Positions 17,601 through 26,813 of a stretch of 64,000 nucleotides of DNA are shown one piece after another. Position 1 is the first letter of the stretch. Each line of letters starts with the position of its first letter. The DNA lies in NCBI GenBank assembly GCA_900548345.1, contig URKA01000008.1:1-64000 (forward strand), written 5' to 3'. Source of the stretch: an uncultured Paraprevotella sp. (GTDB lineage: Bacteria > Bacteroidota > Bacteroidia > Bacteroidales > Bacteroidaceae). The notes below the pieces were generated by a model that saw nothing but the letters and a program-made list of their open reading frames with translations, ran no database searches and had not been told where the DNA came from. The position numbers and the translations under genes were made by a program.

Positions 17601-20381
17601 GTATTGACTCCCGACGGCAAACCGGCTTCGGCACAAGTGATGGCGGCGATGTATGATGCTTCGTTGGACCAGATACGGCCGCACGCCTGGTTCCTGAGGC
17701 GCTTCCTGCCGAAGTTCTATCCTTATTCCGGATTCAACGGTACGGATTTCTTTAGTTGCAATAGAACCTATCTCGGTTATACGAAGGCAATGAAGTTACT
17801 TTCGTGCAAGAATCTCTCTTTCGATAGTTTCAATCATCGTATGATGACTTACGGTGGTGTAAGGGATGAAGTGATGAGTGTGGTGGAACACTCGGTACAG
17901 CTTACCGGAAACGGGGTAAAGGCAATGAAACTCGGCAGCCTGAACGTCAAGCGGGATGCCGGGGTGGATTTGCAAGGAAGAATTGCCGGATTGAAGATGG
18001 CGGCACCGCAAGCGGTGGCCATGGAGGAAGAAGCCGTGGAAGAGGACGCTGTGACAGAAACCGGCGGTGAAACCGCGGATTTCGACAAGGCACAGCTTCG
18101 CGAGAACCTGAATGAGACTGCATTCTTCTATCCGCGCCTGACGCCGGACGAAAAGGGTGACTTTACGATTGAGTTCACTTTGCCGGAGAGCCTTACTTCG
18201 TGGAAGTTCATGGCACTGGCACATACGAAAGACATGATGACGGGCGTGTTCACCGATGAAGTCGTGGCCGCCAAGGAAGTGATGGCACAACTCAACTTGC
18301 CGCGCTTTGTGCGCGTAGGCGACCGTGCCACACTCTCGGCATCGCTCTATAATCTGACGGAGACACCGCTCAAAGGGCGCGTGACCATCGAGGTGTTCGA
18401 CCCGGCTTCCGGCAAGTCGCTGTGGAAAGACAACCGCAAGTTGGCACTGGATGCTTCCGCCGATACGGTGGTGATGTTTGCCTATACGCCGAAAGAAGGC
18501 GTAGCGTTGCCGGCATGCCGCGTCCTGTTCGAGGCGGGACAGTACACCGACGGCGAGCAGCGTTATCTGCCCGTCTTGGAGAACAAGGAATGGCTGACAC
18601 AGACCCTGCCGTTCGTCGTGCAGGGCAAGGGGACGACCGAAATCAACCTTGACGGACTGTTCCAGCACAACCATCCGGATGCCGCCCGGCGCCGCCTGAC
18701 GGTGGAATATACGGCAAATCCGCTGTGGTATGCCGTGCAGGCACTGCCTTCGGTGCTCGAACCGCGTACCGACGATGCCTTGTCGCTGACGGCGGCATTG
18801 TATGCGTCTGTGCTGTCGTCACGGCTTGCCGACCGGTATCCGCAACTCAAGACCGCGGCAGCGGAATGGATGCGCCACGGGCAGGAACAATTGAAGAGTC
18901 CGTTGGAAACGCAGGAAGACCTGAAGGGCATTTTGCTCGATGAAACACCGTGGGTGAAGGACGCCGATGCAGAGACACGCCGTATGCAAGGACTGATGCA
19001 GCTCTTCGATGTGAACCGTCAGGACGATTTGCAGCGCGGGTTCTGCCAGAACCTCAAAAAACTGCAGAATGTTGACGGTGGAATCGGCTGGTTCAGCAGT
19101 ATGCGGAGCAATCCTTACATGACACTCCGCGTGGCACAGTTGCTCGGGCGTGCCGGCATGCTTTCGACAGAGCAGGCGCCTGATGTGCTCCGGCAAAACG
19201 TGGATTTGAAGAAACTCATGGCTTATCTGACAGCGGAATTGTATGAAATGACCGTGAAAGACAAGAAACAGTTCCGGGAACACAAGACGCATCTGTACGG
19301 AGCGGAAAGCTGGCTCTCTTACCTTTATGTTATAGGTCTCGCAGACAAGAGTTTCATTAACTCTGGCGTGCAAAAGGATGTCGACTATGCCATGTCGCGC
19401 CTGATGGATGGTATGCACGGGCTTAATATGTCCGACAAGGCACGTGCCGCCGTGGTGCTGCAGCGTGCCGGACGCAAGGATGAGGCTTCGCAGTTGGTAC
19501 GTTCTCTGCGCGAACACTTGGTGGAATCATCGGCAGGCACGCATCTTGAATATCCTTCCAACGGTTATTATTCTTCCGATAGGAAGATTGAGACGCACGT
19601 ATATGTCATGGAGGCGTTGCAGGCAGCCGGTACTGCCGACGAAAAGACCATGGACGGACTGTGCCGTTGGTTGCTCGGACAGAAACAGGTGCAGGCATGG
19701 AGCACGACCGTGGGTAGCATGAATGCAGTGTATGCACTGGTGAACATGCAGCACGGCGACCTGAAATTGCAGGCTTCCGACGAGGTGAGTGTGCTCTCGC
19801 CCAAAGGTCATGAACTGATGCATTTGGCTTCCGGAGAAAGCCAACTTGCCGGACTGGGCAGCGTGCAGGCTTCGATGGAAGGAAAGGAGCTGGAGCGTGG
19901 CGCGGGCAAACTCGTCGTGAACAAGGCAGAGGAACGCCCTGCGGCATGGGGTGCCGCATACGCGCAGTTCCAACTCCCGCTTGCCGAGGTGGACACACAG
20001 GCGGAGGGAGTGGGCATACGCTGTGAAGTAAGCAACATGAATCCAAAGGTGGGCGACCGCGTGACGCTGCGTTATGTCATCACGGCAGACAGAGACTATG
20101 AATATGTCTGCCTGAAAGCCGGTCGTGCCGCCTGTCTGGAACCGGTGGAGGCACGTTCGGGATATAGTTACGGCAACGGGCTGGGGTATTACCGGGAAGT
20201 GCGCGACGCCTCGACGAACTACTTCTTCGAGCGGTTGCCCAAGGGCACTTACGTGCTGGAGGCAGAGCAATATGTGGAACGTTCCGGCGTATATACCGTG
20301 GGCGTGTCGAAGTTGAACGGCGTGTATGCACCTGAGTTCAGTGCATACGGCAACGCGCCTGTGCTGACGGTGCGGCCATGA
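14607..20381 (+). CDS. Bacterial alpha-2-macroglobulin family protein lacking the thioester motif
   Basis: This 1924-residue exported protein (signal peptide about 1-26) has the bacterial alpha-2-macroglobulin layout. An N-terminal helical region is followed by macroglobulin beta-sandwich domains, with VYTDRAIYRPGQTVYVGG near residue 555 as the MG-domain signature. The A2M domain (about 1170-1300; TLPESLTSWKFMALAHT) and a C-terminal alpha-toroid (about 1370-1720) come next. In thioester members the toroid begins with a CxEQ motif after a WYAVQALP-like sequence. Here WYAVQALP (about 1372-1379) is followed by SVLEPRTDDALSLT with no Cys or Gln, so covalent trapping is not expected. It overlaps the next gene by 4 bp. 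A periplasmic protease-trap or surface role is inferred from the family. Confidence 0.9.
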   Translation: MTVNRGLWLCLSSLWLWCGATLEAGAETYESLWKQVRAYEKKDLPKSAYKVVQRIGTKADKEKAKGQQLAALLYGCVLRQQVVPDSFYTDVPMLERRKRESDDEVMRAIYASVLGELYDGNARRNRNYGHTEAHPDSLREWSYNQFKAASAENFRQSMAHPELLAEVKAADFIPFVEKGRDAAYFNGDLLNVIVRRAVNNLSGKANECREQKAAWYGSTLRVYRNKGNRQAELLMMLDSVDEANGSSDFHLPVSPYKAEPTEADVERRVLASGQYRTYTEMLDKFGDLPLSAEIYIAMTDLPVTPALQVKWAEEGIRKYPAYPRTAMLKNRVAQLQNPFVNLDLSFQLYPERGASCEAYHRNLSGAELRWYLMPDRFSTQDLRDLEGKGRLKAEALRSGRMVKKQRLSWSEAPVWDSRHDTLPLEVPALGGYVLMMVPDGASLAQAGQAEIVGVTRMHLFTQSLPGNRVKVCVVDAMTGAPVPEATVTAWYNDKVHAMAQTDRHGVVVMAEPDMKNFYRWNLSFTASKEADKYMAKRRDGYSGYVYREDNNREETERVYTDRAIYRPGQTVYVGGLCYIRNGKEEKVVGGRSVLLALHDANGKKIAEREVVSDEMGKISTDFVLPATGVSGNYSVRTSTRGTTFAVEEYKRPTFEVTLQPVTEIFHAGDTVRLTGEVRNFTGVPVRHARVTAESSFSNWFSSYYRGTNEKVRLDTVYTDDEGKFVLTVPVRQLEGKTIWIGLRQKVEVEAMNGAGETHKAQAMLPLSRSGLQVALNVPKHWEKAMLPDVAPTLTTATGEPVKDSVTLTCDLFRLKGDKVREKIWQGKAWQVKTPVKSFGFEELPVGRYELSLHAATAEDTAEAVCPFVLFDKSDVRPVEGMKDWFHVLCDTISSTTPAHLQVGSTEKDVTLYYTLFCKDKVLEDTLYEFSDSVLNFTYPYRADEGDGLSAHFTFVKEGRIYHHEALLTVKQPDKELRFEWTTFRDRLQPGASETWKLRVLTPDGKPASAQVMAAMYDASLDQIRPHAWFLRRFLPKFYPYSGFNGTDFFSCNRTYLGYTKAMKLLSCKNLSFDSFNHRMMTYGGVRDEVMSVVEHSVQLTGNGVKAMKLGSLNVKRDAGVDLQGRIAGLKMAAPQAVAMEEEAVEEDAVTETGGETADFDKAQLRENLNETAFFYPRLTPDEKGDFTIEFTLPESLTSWKFMALAHTKDMMTGVFTDEVVAAKEVMAQLNLPRFVRVGDRATLSASLYNLTETPLKGRVTIEVFDPASGKSLWKDNRKLALDASADTVVMFAYTPKEGVALPACRVLFEAGQYTDGEQRYLPVLENKEWLTQTLPFVVQGKGTTEINLDGLFQHNHPDAARRRLTVEYTANPLWYAVQALPSVLEPRTDDALSLTAALYASVLSSRLADRYPQLKTAAAEWMRHGQEQLKSPLETQEDLKGILLDETPWVKDADAETRRMQGLMQLFDVNRQDDLQRGFCQNLKKLQNVDGGIGWFSSMRSNPYMTLRVAQLLGRAGMLSTEQAPDVLRQNVDLKKLMAYLTAELYEMTVKDKKQFREHKTHLYGAESWLSYLYVIGLADKSFINSGVQKDVDYAMSRLMDGMHGLNMSDKARAAVVLQRAGRKDEASQLVRSLREHLVESSAGTHLEYPSNGYYSSDRKIETHVYVMEALQAAGTADEKTMDGLCRWLLGQKQVQAWSTTVGSMNAVYALVNMQHGDLKLQASDEVSVLSPKGHELMHLASGESQLAGLGSVQASMEGKELERGAGKLVVNKAEERPAAWGAAYAQFQLPLAEVDTQAEGVGIRCEVSNMNPKVGDRVTLRYVITADRDYEYVCLKAGRAACLEPVEARSGYSYGNGLGYYREVRDASTNYFFERLPKGTYVLEAEQYVERSGVYTVGVSKLNGVYAPEFSAYGNAPVLTVRP

Positions 20382-21415
20382 AAATGGGACGGCAAAAGAT
20401 TGCTCTGTGCTTCCTGCTCCTCTTCTTGTGCGCAGGCGGTGCGGCAGGACAGGATGTGAAACTCCTTGCTCCGCGCAGTATGGGAAAATGGGGCATCCGT
20501 GCCGGAAATTACAGCGGCATCACCCCATTGGGTGGCGGACGGTATGCCGTGGTGGACGACAAATACCCTTACGAAGGTTTCTTCGTGTTCCGCATCACGC
20601 AGGATTCCGTGACGGGGCAGATTACCGGAGTGACGAATGAAGGGTTCCGAGGTGGAGGCCAACGCCATGCAAAAGACCTGGACGCCGAGGGTGTTGCCTG
20701 CCGGGCCGCGGATTCCACGGTATGGATTAGCCGTGAGAGCGACCAGCGCATCTTGGCCTACGATACAGGCGGCCGGTCTGTCGGCTGTGAACTGGCTGTT
20801 CCGGACGGGATGAAATCGGGGAATATCGCGCCCAATTACGGTTTCGAGGCGTTGGCATACGATGCAGGCCGCGGGGTGTTCTGGGCTATGACCGAGAACG
20901 TGCTGAGGGCTGACGGCAAACCCCTTTCGCCTGGGATGCACACGTCAGCCTGTCTGCGCCTGCAAAGTTTCGGTGCCGACGGGCTGCCCGGTGCGCAGTA
21001 TGTCTATCGTCCCGGCTTGCCGCAGGCGAAAAGGAAGGGTAGGGCGTATGCATTCGGAGTGGTGGCCCTGTGGGCGCAGGCGGACGGAAGTCTGTGGGTG
21101 ATGGAGCGCGAAATCGATGTGGCTCGCCGCATACTGAGAAGCAAGACCCATATCCATATATATAAGGTATGGCCGGCGGTCGGAAATTCACCGCACCGCG
21201 TGGAGGAAAAGACTCTGGAGAAACAGCTTGTGGCCTCGTTTTTCACGCGCATGCGCCTGTTCCGCCCCAAGTTTGCCAACTATGAGGGTATGTGTGAAGG
21301 CATGACGCTGCCCGACGGACGTCGCACCATGTTGTTGGTGGCCGACTCCCAGAACGGGTATGGAAACCGGGTGTGTCATTTGCGCGACCTCATCCGCGTA
21401 CTTGTATTTCGGTGA
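20378..21415 (+). CDS. Esterase-like activity of phytase family protein
   Basis: The 345-residue exported protein (signal peptide about 1-24, ending AAGQ) resembles the phytase-like beta-propeller family often annotated as esterase-like activity of phytase. Its landmarks are YSGITPLGGGRYAVVDD near the start, DAEGVAC and WISRES, NYGFEALAYD in the middle and NYEGMCEGMTLPDGRRTMLLVADSQ (split across a turn) near the end. The start ATG overlaps the stop of the alpha-2-macroglobulin gene (ATGA), so the two are translationally coupled. Substrate unknown; the family name reflects a fold rather than a proven reaction. Confidence 0.8.
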   Translation: MKMGRQKIALCFLLLFLCAGGAAGQDVKLLAPRSMGKWGIRAGNYSGITPLGGGRYAVVDDKYPYEGFFVFRITQDSVTGQITGVTNEGFRGGGQRHAKDLDAEGVACRAADSTVWISRESDQRILAYDTGGRSVGCELAVPDGMKSGNIAPNYGFEALAYDAGRGVFWAMTENVLRADGKPLSPGMHTSACLRLQSFGADGLPGAQYVYRPGLPQAKRKGRAYAFGVVALWAQADGSLWVMEREIDVARRILRSKTHIHIYKVWPAVGNSPHRVEEKTLEKQLVASFFTRMRLFRPKFANYEGMCEGMTLPDGRRTMLLVADSQNGYGNRVCHLRDLIRVLVFR

Positions 21416-21476
21416 AAAGAGACAAAATGCCGGTGTATTTGTTACATGGCAGACAATGGGTTAGACTTTTTACCCC

Positions 21477-21484
21477 TAATTTTG
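21477..21484 (+). promoter_or_regulatory. -7 element ahead of the esterase-GH97 gene
   Basis: TAATTTTG matches TAnnTTTG and lies 30 bp upstream of the start. No clear -33 TTTG is at the right distance. Confidence 0.45.
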
Positions 21485-21514
21485 TAAACCGGATGTAACC
21501 CATAACACTAATAT

Positions 21515-24196
21515 ATGAAAAGGAAAATAACAATGGCATTGTTGTGCATGCTTGTGGCATCTACGGTAATGCGTGCGAAGTCATGGAAGGATATTGATTA
21601 CGTAGGCGACGGCATCGTGGGGCACAGGATGGATATACATGTGCCTGACGACGGACAATCGGCACACAAGGTCATTGTGCTGATATATGGCAGTGCCTGG
21701 TTTGGCAACAACTCGAAGGCCGATGCCTATAACGCGCTCGGCAAGGCACTCAACGACGGAGGCTTTGCCGTGGCGAGCATCAACCATAGGGCAAGTACCG
21801 AGGCCAAGTTTCCTTCTCAGATACAGGATGTGAAGGCAGCCATACGTTATCTGCGCGGCAATGCCGCCCGATACGGTCTGGATACTTCGTTTGTCGGCAT
21901 AACCGGTTATTCGTCGGGCGGTCATCTGTCGTCGCTGGCCGGTACGACCAATGGGGTGAGAAGCCGTAAGTTCGGCTCGGTGGATGTGGATATAGAGGGC
22001 AATCTCGGCCATTTCATCGGAGAAAGTAGTGATGTAGACGCCGTGGTAGACTGGTTCGGACCCATAGACATGAGCCGTATGGAGCGTTGTGAGACCTTCA
22101 AGGACGGCAACTCTCCCGAAGCGGTCCTCATCGGCGGTCCGTCGGCAGAACATACGGACATGGTGAAGGCCATGAACCCCATGTCCTATATCGACGGCAG
22201 CGACCCCATGTTTCTTGTGATTCATGGCGATGCCGACCCCGTGGTGCCATACTGTCAGAGCGAGTATTTTGCCAGGGCCTTGCAGGAAAAAGGACGGCTG
22301 GATGATTTCATTACCGTACCGGGCGGCAACCACGGTCCCGTGACGTTCAATGACGGAACATTCGGCCATATGGTTGACTTTTTCCGTAAACAGGCGGCGT
22401 CGGCCGCGATTGTGCCGCAGGTCGCATCTCCCGACGGGAAGGTGCGATGGGAAGGATACGGAACGGGATTCACCATTACCCGTGCCGATGGAGATAAACA
22501 AGTGGAAGTGTTGTCTGTTCCTTCAATCGGAATGTTGACCAAAGACGGCGGGGGAAAGGCTCTCCGGCCCAACGGCATGACAAGACCGGAACGGCACCGG
22601 GACACGTATCGGATGACAGGCGGAAAACGTCGTCTGTGCGCTAACGAGGCGAATGAAGTCACTTATGAATATGTGGATTCCATCGGCCGTACCATGAAAC
22701 TGCAGGTCAGGGTCTACAACGATGGTGTGGCATTCCGGTATGTCCTTGACAACTTGCAGCATACCCGTGCCACGGAAGAGCTGACAACCTACATCATCCC
22801 TGAAGGTACGAGACGATGGATGCAGAAATGGACCGAATCTTACGAAGAGTTCTTTCCTCTCGCCACTACCGGTAAGTCGGCTCATAAACGATGGGGGTAT
22901 CCCGCCCTGCTTCAACCTTCGGACCATCTGTTTGCCCTGATCACGGAGGCCGGTATAGAAAGATGCCACAGTGCGTCGTCGCTTTTCAACGACCGGAGAG
23001 AAGACGAATACCGTGTGGTGATGGACGAGAACCTGCAGCATGTCACCGGACAATGGGTTTCGCCATGGCGCGTGGTGATTGTCGGCAGTTTGCAGGATGT
23101 GGTGGCTTCTACATTGGTCACCGATGTCAGTGCCCCCAACCGCATAGGCGACGTGTCGTGGATAGCTCCCGGCAGTGTGTCGTGGATATACTGGGCGTAT
23201 AACCACGGCTCCAATGACTATGGTATAGTGAAGCAATATGTGGAACTGGCAGCGGAGATGAAATGGCCGTACATCCTGATAGATGCCGAATGGGATGAGA
23301 TGAAGAACGGCGGCGGTGTGGAAGATGCTATCCGCTATGCCCAGGAAAGAGGTGTCAAGCCGCTGTTATGGTACAACTCCTCGACGGCATGGTTGAAGAA
23401 ATGGGGAGCGCCCGGCCCTCACAACCGGTTGAATGCCCCCGAAACCCGTGAACGGGAGTTTGCATGGCTCGAAAAGATGGGAGTGGCAGGCGTGAAGATA
23501 GATTTCTTTGCCGGTGACAAACAGGAGACGATGGAATATTGCATCGACCTGTTAGAATGTGCCGCGCGGCATCATCTGCTGGTCAATTTTCATGGCGCTA
23601 CCGTTCCCCGCGGCTGGCAGCGCACATACCCCAACCTGATGTCGGTGGAAGGGGTTTACGGCGCCGAGTGGTACAACAACAAACCCATCCTGACCAACCG
23701 GGCGGCGGCACATAATGCCACCTTGCCTTTTACCCGGAATATCATCGGACCGATGGACTATACCCCTTGTACGTTCTCCGATTCCCAGCATCCGCATATC
23801 ACCTCGAATGCCCATGAACTGGCTTTGGCGGTGCTTTTCGAATCGTCTTTGCTGCATTGGGCCGACAAGCCCGAAAGCTATCTTGTACAGCCGGCACAGG
23901 TCAAGGATTTTATGGGCACCATGCCGACGGTATGGGACGAAACCCGTCTGTTGTCCGGTTATCCGGGCGAGTCGGTGGTGATGGCACGCCGGAATGGCGA
24001 TACATGGTATATAGCCGGAATCAACGGCAAGGACGAGCCGCAGACGCTTACCTTCGATGCGTCTTTCCTGTCCAAAGGCAGATACACCCTTTTTGCCGAC
24101 GGAGAGCCATGGAGCATCAAGACGGCAAAAGGACGTGTACCCCATAAGATTGCCTGCAAGGAGCGTGGCGGCTTTGTCATGACAGTGACGGAATAA
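21515..24196 (+). CDS. Fusion of alpha/beta-hydrolase esterase and glycoside hydrolase family 97
   Basis: The 893-residue exported enzyme (signal peptide about 1-21) joins two catalytic domains. Residues about 25-295 are a BD-FAE/carbohydrate-esterase-like alpha/beta hydrolase, with the nucleophile elbow GYSSG (Ser133), Asp in HGDADPVVP (about 239-241) and His in GGNHGP (His273). Residues about 305-893 are a GH97 module with a beta-sandwich followed by a barrel. Its motif GVKIDFF (Asp663) fits the Asp nucleophile of retaining GH97 alpha-galactosidase-type enzymes, and SVEGV (Glu712) fits the acid/base. The next gene encodes GH43, 42 bp downstream, so they likely act on one decorated polysaccharide, perhaps an acylated arabinoxylan or pectin side chain (inference). 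Confidence 0.88.
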   Translation: MKRKITMALLCMLVASTVMRAKSWKDIDYVGDGIVGHRMDIHVPDDGQSAHKVIVLIYGSAWFGNNSKADAYNALGKALNDGGFAVASINHRASTEAKFPSQIQDVKAAIRYLRGNAARYGLDTSFVGITGYSSGGHLSSLAGTTNGVRSRKFGSVDVDIEGNLGHFIGESSDVDAVVDWFGPIDMSRMERCETFKDGNSPEAVLIGGPSAEHTDMVKAMNPMSYIDGSDPMFLVIHGDADPVVPYCQSEYFARALQEKGRLDDFITVPGGNHGPVTFNDGTFGHMVDFFRKQAASAAIVPQVASPDGKVRWEGYGTGFTITRADGDKQVEVLSVPSIGMLTKDGGGKALRPNGMTRPERHRDTYRMTGGKRRLCANEANEVTYEYVDSIGRTMKLQVRVYNDGVAFRYVLDNLQHTRATEELTTYIIPEGTRRWMQKWTESYEEFFPLATTGKSAHKRWGYPALLQPSDHLFALITEAGIERCHSASSLFNDRREDEYRVVMDENLQHVTGQWVSPWRVVIVGSLQDVVASTLVTDVSAPNRIGDVSWIAPGSVSWIYWAYNHGSNDYGIVKQYVELAAEMKWPYILIDAEWDEMKNGGGVEDAIRYAQERGVKPLLWYNSSTAWLKKWGAPGPHNRLNAPETREREFAWLEKMGVAGVKIDFFAGDKQETMEYCIDLLECAARHHLLVNFHGATVPRGWQRTYPNLMSVEGVYGAEWYNNKPILTNRAAAHNATLPFTRNIIGPMDYTPCTFSDSQHPHITSNAHELALAVLFESSLLHWADKPESYLVQPAQVKDFMGTMPTVWDETRLLSGYPGESVVMARRNGDTWYIAGINGKDEPQTLTFDASFLSKGRYTLFADGEPWSIKTAKGRVPHKIACKERGGFVMTVTE

Positions 24197-24238
24197 ACAG
24201 CGCACATCATAAAACAATAATCTCTAAAAAACAAAACG

Positions 24239-25594
24239 ATGAAAAGGAACATGACTGTAGTATTGGCGTTCGTTGCCGGTTTGTCGGCATCGGCGCAGGA
24301 AACCATCAACATGCCCGTTGTTCAAACCAAATACACGGCCGACCCCGCCCCTTATGTGCATGGCGACACGGTGTATCTGTATACCACCCACGATGAAGAC
24401 CATGCCGAAGGGTTTCAGATGAAAGACTGGTTGCTGTACACGTCCACCGACATGGTCAACTGGCAGGACCACGGGGCTGTGGCCTCGCTTAAGGATTTCA
24501 AATGGTACAAGGGCACCAACGGCGCCTGGGCGGAATGCGTGGTGGAGCGCAACGGCAAATGGTATATGTATTGCCCTATTCACGGACACGGGATAGGCGT
24601 GCTTGTGTCGGATTCTCCCTTCGGCCCTTTCAAGGACCCGCTTGGAAAGCCGCTGGTGTGGAACCGGGAGAATTGGGATGATATCGACCCGTCGGTATAT
24701 ATCGACGATGACGGGCAGGCATATATGTACTGGGGGAACCCGAACACTTATTGTGTGAAGCTCAAAGAAGATATGATATCCACCGATGGAGAGATCATGC
24801 AGATGCCTCCCATCAAGGATTATCAGGAAGGTCCATGGCTTTGGGCAAGGAAGAACGCACGCGGGGAGAAGAACTATTATCTTGCCTTTGCCTCCACCTG
24901 TTGCCCGGAGGGAATAGGATACGCCATGAGCAAGTCGCCGACAGGACCGTGGGAATACAAGGGGCACATCATGGACCATACTCCCCGCACACGCGGAAAC
25001 CATCCCGGCATCATTGATTACAAGGGAAAGTCGTATTGCTTCGGACTGAACTACGACATCTTCCGCCTGGAGACGAGCCGCCATGCCGAGCGCCGTTCCG
25101 TGTCGGTGGCGGAGATGACCTACAATGCCGACGGAACCATTCAGGAACTGCCTTATTTCCAGGATTGCACGCTCAATCAGGTGGGGACGTTCAATCCCTA
25201 TCGCCGTGTGGAGGCCGAGACCATGGCATGGGGATACGGCCTGAAGACCACGCGCGAGAATCCGTCAGGCCCGTGGAACCCGACTCTTTTCGTGACCGAC
25301 ATCGATGACGGGGAATATATCCTTGTGCGTGGGGTGGATTTTGGCAAGGGAGCTTCTTCTTTGACCGTGTCATGCTCGGCCCATCTGTATGGCGGCACGA
25401 TAGAGGTGCGCCTTGATGCTGTCGACGGGAAGATGGCAGGTGCGGTAAATGTGCCCAATACCCGATTCAAATACCGTGAATTTACCACCGGGCTTACCGG
25501 ATGCAAGGGCGTTCACGATCTTTATTTCGTGTTTAAGGGTAACGCCAGGCAAAAGCGCAACCTCTTTAACTTCGACTGGTGGGAAGTCAAATAA
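24239..25594 (+). CDS. Glycoside hydrolase family 43 enzyme with C-terminal CBM6-like module
   Basis: The 451-residue exported protein (signal peptide about 1-19) has a five-bladed GH43 propeller in residues about 25-315. The expected acid triad is visible: Asp35 in TADPAP (general base), Asp150 in DIDPS (pKa modulator) and Glu197 in QEGPW (general acid). A CBM6-like beta-sandwich follows (about 318-451; YRRVEAETMAWG at its start, FNFDWWEVK at its end). This layout is typical of arabinofuranosidases or xylosidases. It follows the esterase-GH97 gene and is probably co-transcribed. No SusC/SusD pair is adjacent, so this is a two-gene degradative unit. Confidence 0.9.
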   Translation: MKRNMTVVLAFVAGLSASAQETINMPVVQTKYTADPAPYVHGDTVYLYTTHDEDHAEGFQMKDWLLYTSTDMVNWQDHGAVASLKDFKWYKGTNGAWAECVVERNGKWYMYCPIHGHGIGVLVSDSPFGPFKDPLGKPLVWNRENWDDIDPSVYIDDDGQAYMYWGNPNTYCVKLKEDMISTDGEIMQMPPIKDYQEGPWLWARKNARGEKNYYLAFASTCCPEGIGYAMSKSPTGPWEYKGHIMDHTPRTRGNHPGIIDYKGKSYCFGLNYDIFRLETSRHAERRSVSVAEMTYNADGTIQELPYFQDCTLNQVGTFNPYRRVEAETMAWGYGLKTTRENPSGPWNPTLFVTDIDDGEYILVRGVDFGKGASSLTVSCSAHLYGGTIEVRLDAVDGKMAGAVNVPNTRFKYREFTTGLTGCKGVHDLYFVFKGNARQKRNLFNFDWWEVK

Positions 25595-25693
25595 GAAGGA
25601 GTCGGGCGGTGGACGTCTTGTGGTCCCATGCCTCCGAACACACCTGCGCGACCTTGTGCGTGTGTGGGCCGTCACCGGATAATGCTTCGTTTT

Positions 25694-25725
25694 CTTGCAA
25701 GTATTAAGGGTTTAGTATATATTTG
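25694..25725 (+). promoter_or_regulatory. Promoter of DUF4837 gene
   Basis: CTTG (25694-25697), 20 bases, then TATATTTG (25718-25725) fit the Bacteroidetes consensus. Transcription would start near 25732, leaving a leader of about 27 nt. Confidence 0.65.
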
Positions 25726-25758
25726 CATACATGTCAAACCCTTAATAATGTTCATGTG

Positions 25759-26775
25759 ATGAAAAGGAACTTTTTGCGGGATGTACTTCTGTTGCTATGT
25801 GCGGGATGCCTGATGGGCGCGTGCGGGACGAAGCACGAAGAGAAAAAAACACTGCCGCCCTCCAAGGGGTTGCCCTACGAGCTGCTTCTGGTGGTGGACG
25901 AGAATCTGTGGAATGCACCGGCCGGCGATTCCCTGCGCAAGAAAGTGGCGGAGGCCGGTATGCCGGGACTGCCGCAAAACGAGCCGATGTTCCGGACGGT
26001 GAGGCTTTATCCCAAACATTTCACGCAGATGTACGTCACGATGCGCAACATATTGGCGGTGAAAGAAAACAAGGCGCTGGAATCTGTGAAAATGGGTGTG
26101 GCGCGCGATGTGGAGGCAGCCCCGCAGGTGTATGTCAGTGTGGAGACGCCCGATGCCGACGCACTGATGGAATTTCTGTCGCGCAATGCCGGACGGATTA
26201 CCGATGTGTTCGTGGAGTCGGAACTGGCACAGGAGAAACTCCGGTTGGAGAAGAAATACAACCTTGATGTGTACAAGGCTTCGCAGGGCATATTCGGATG
26301 CGGAGTGAAGGTGCCGGCGGAACTGGGCGCATTGAAGAAGGGCGACGACTTTCTGTGGGCGTCGACCGACCGTGTGGACCAGGATATGAACTACGTCTGT
26401 TACGCGCTCCCCTATGCGGCATGGCGGGAACTTTCCGCGGTGAAATGGGCGGAAATGCGCGATTCTGTGATGAAGAGGAATATTCCCGGCTCTACGCCGC
26501 GCCAATGGATGACCACTACGTGGGAGAAAGGTGTGCCGCTCGTTGCGGTGCGTACGGTTCAGGCCGAGGGGCAGCCGCTGTGCGAGATGCGCGGACTGTG
26601 GGAGATGCACAACGGCGGCATAGGCGGTGCGTTCGTGTCGGTGGCCCGGCCCGACAGTCTGCACAACCGCGTGTTGGTGGCCGAAGGTTTCGTTTATTCG
26701 CCACGTTCCCCGAAACGCGATTTGCTGCGGCGCATGGAAGCCGCCCTCCGGACCTTGCAGGTGGAGAAACGATAA
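25759..26775 (+). CDS. DUF4837 family lipoprotein
   Basis: From ATG 25759 the protein has 338 residues and begins with a lipoprotein signal (LLLLCAGCLMGACGTK; lipid Cys most likely Cys22). An upstream in-frame start (25723) lies inside the promoter and is rejected. The body is a soluble alpha/beta protein with a repeated two-lobe look: LPYELLLVVDENLW near the start, then RNIPGSTPRQWMTTTWE and RGLWEMHNGGIGGAFVS. These features match DUF4837, a conserved Bacteroidetes lipoprotein family of unknown function. A hairpin terminator follows immediately. Confidence 0.85.
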   Translation: MKRNFLRDVLLLLCAGCLMGACGTKHEEKKTLPPSKGLPYELLLVVDENLWNAPAGDSLRKKVAEAGMPGLPQNEPMFRTVRLYPKHFTQMYVTMRNILAVKENKALESVKMGVARDVEAAPQVYVSVETPDADALMEFLSRNAGRITDVFVESELAQEKLRLEKKYNLDVYKASQGIFGCGVKVPAELGALKKGDDFLWASTDRVDQDMNYVCYALPYAAWRELSAVKWAEMRDSVMKRNIPGSTPRQWMTTTWEKGVPLVAVRTVQAEGQPLCEMRGLWEMHNGGIGGAFVSVARPDSLHNRVLVAEGFVYSPRSPKRDLLRRMEAALRTLQVEKR

Positions 26776-26781
26776 AAAAAT

Positions 26782-26813
26782 GCGCCGTGCTCCTTGTGGA
26801 GTGTGGCGCTTTT
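26782..26813 (+). terminator. Intrinsic terminator after DUF4837 gene
   Basis: A 12-bp stem (26782-26793 with 26798-26809, three G-T pairs) and a 4-nt loop TTGT are followed by TTTT. The A-run on the left could also support termination on the other strand. Confidence 0.75.
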
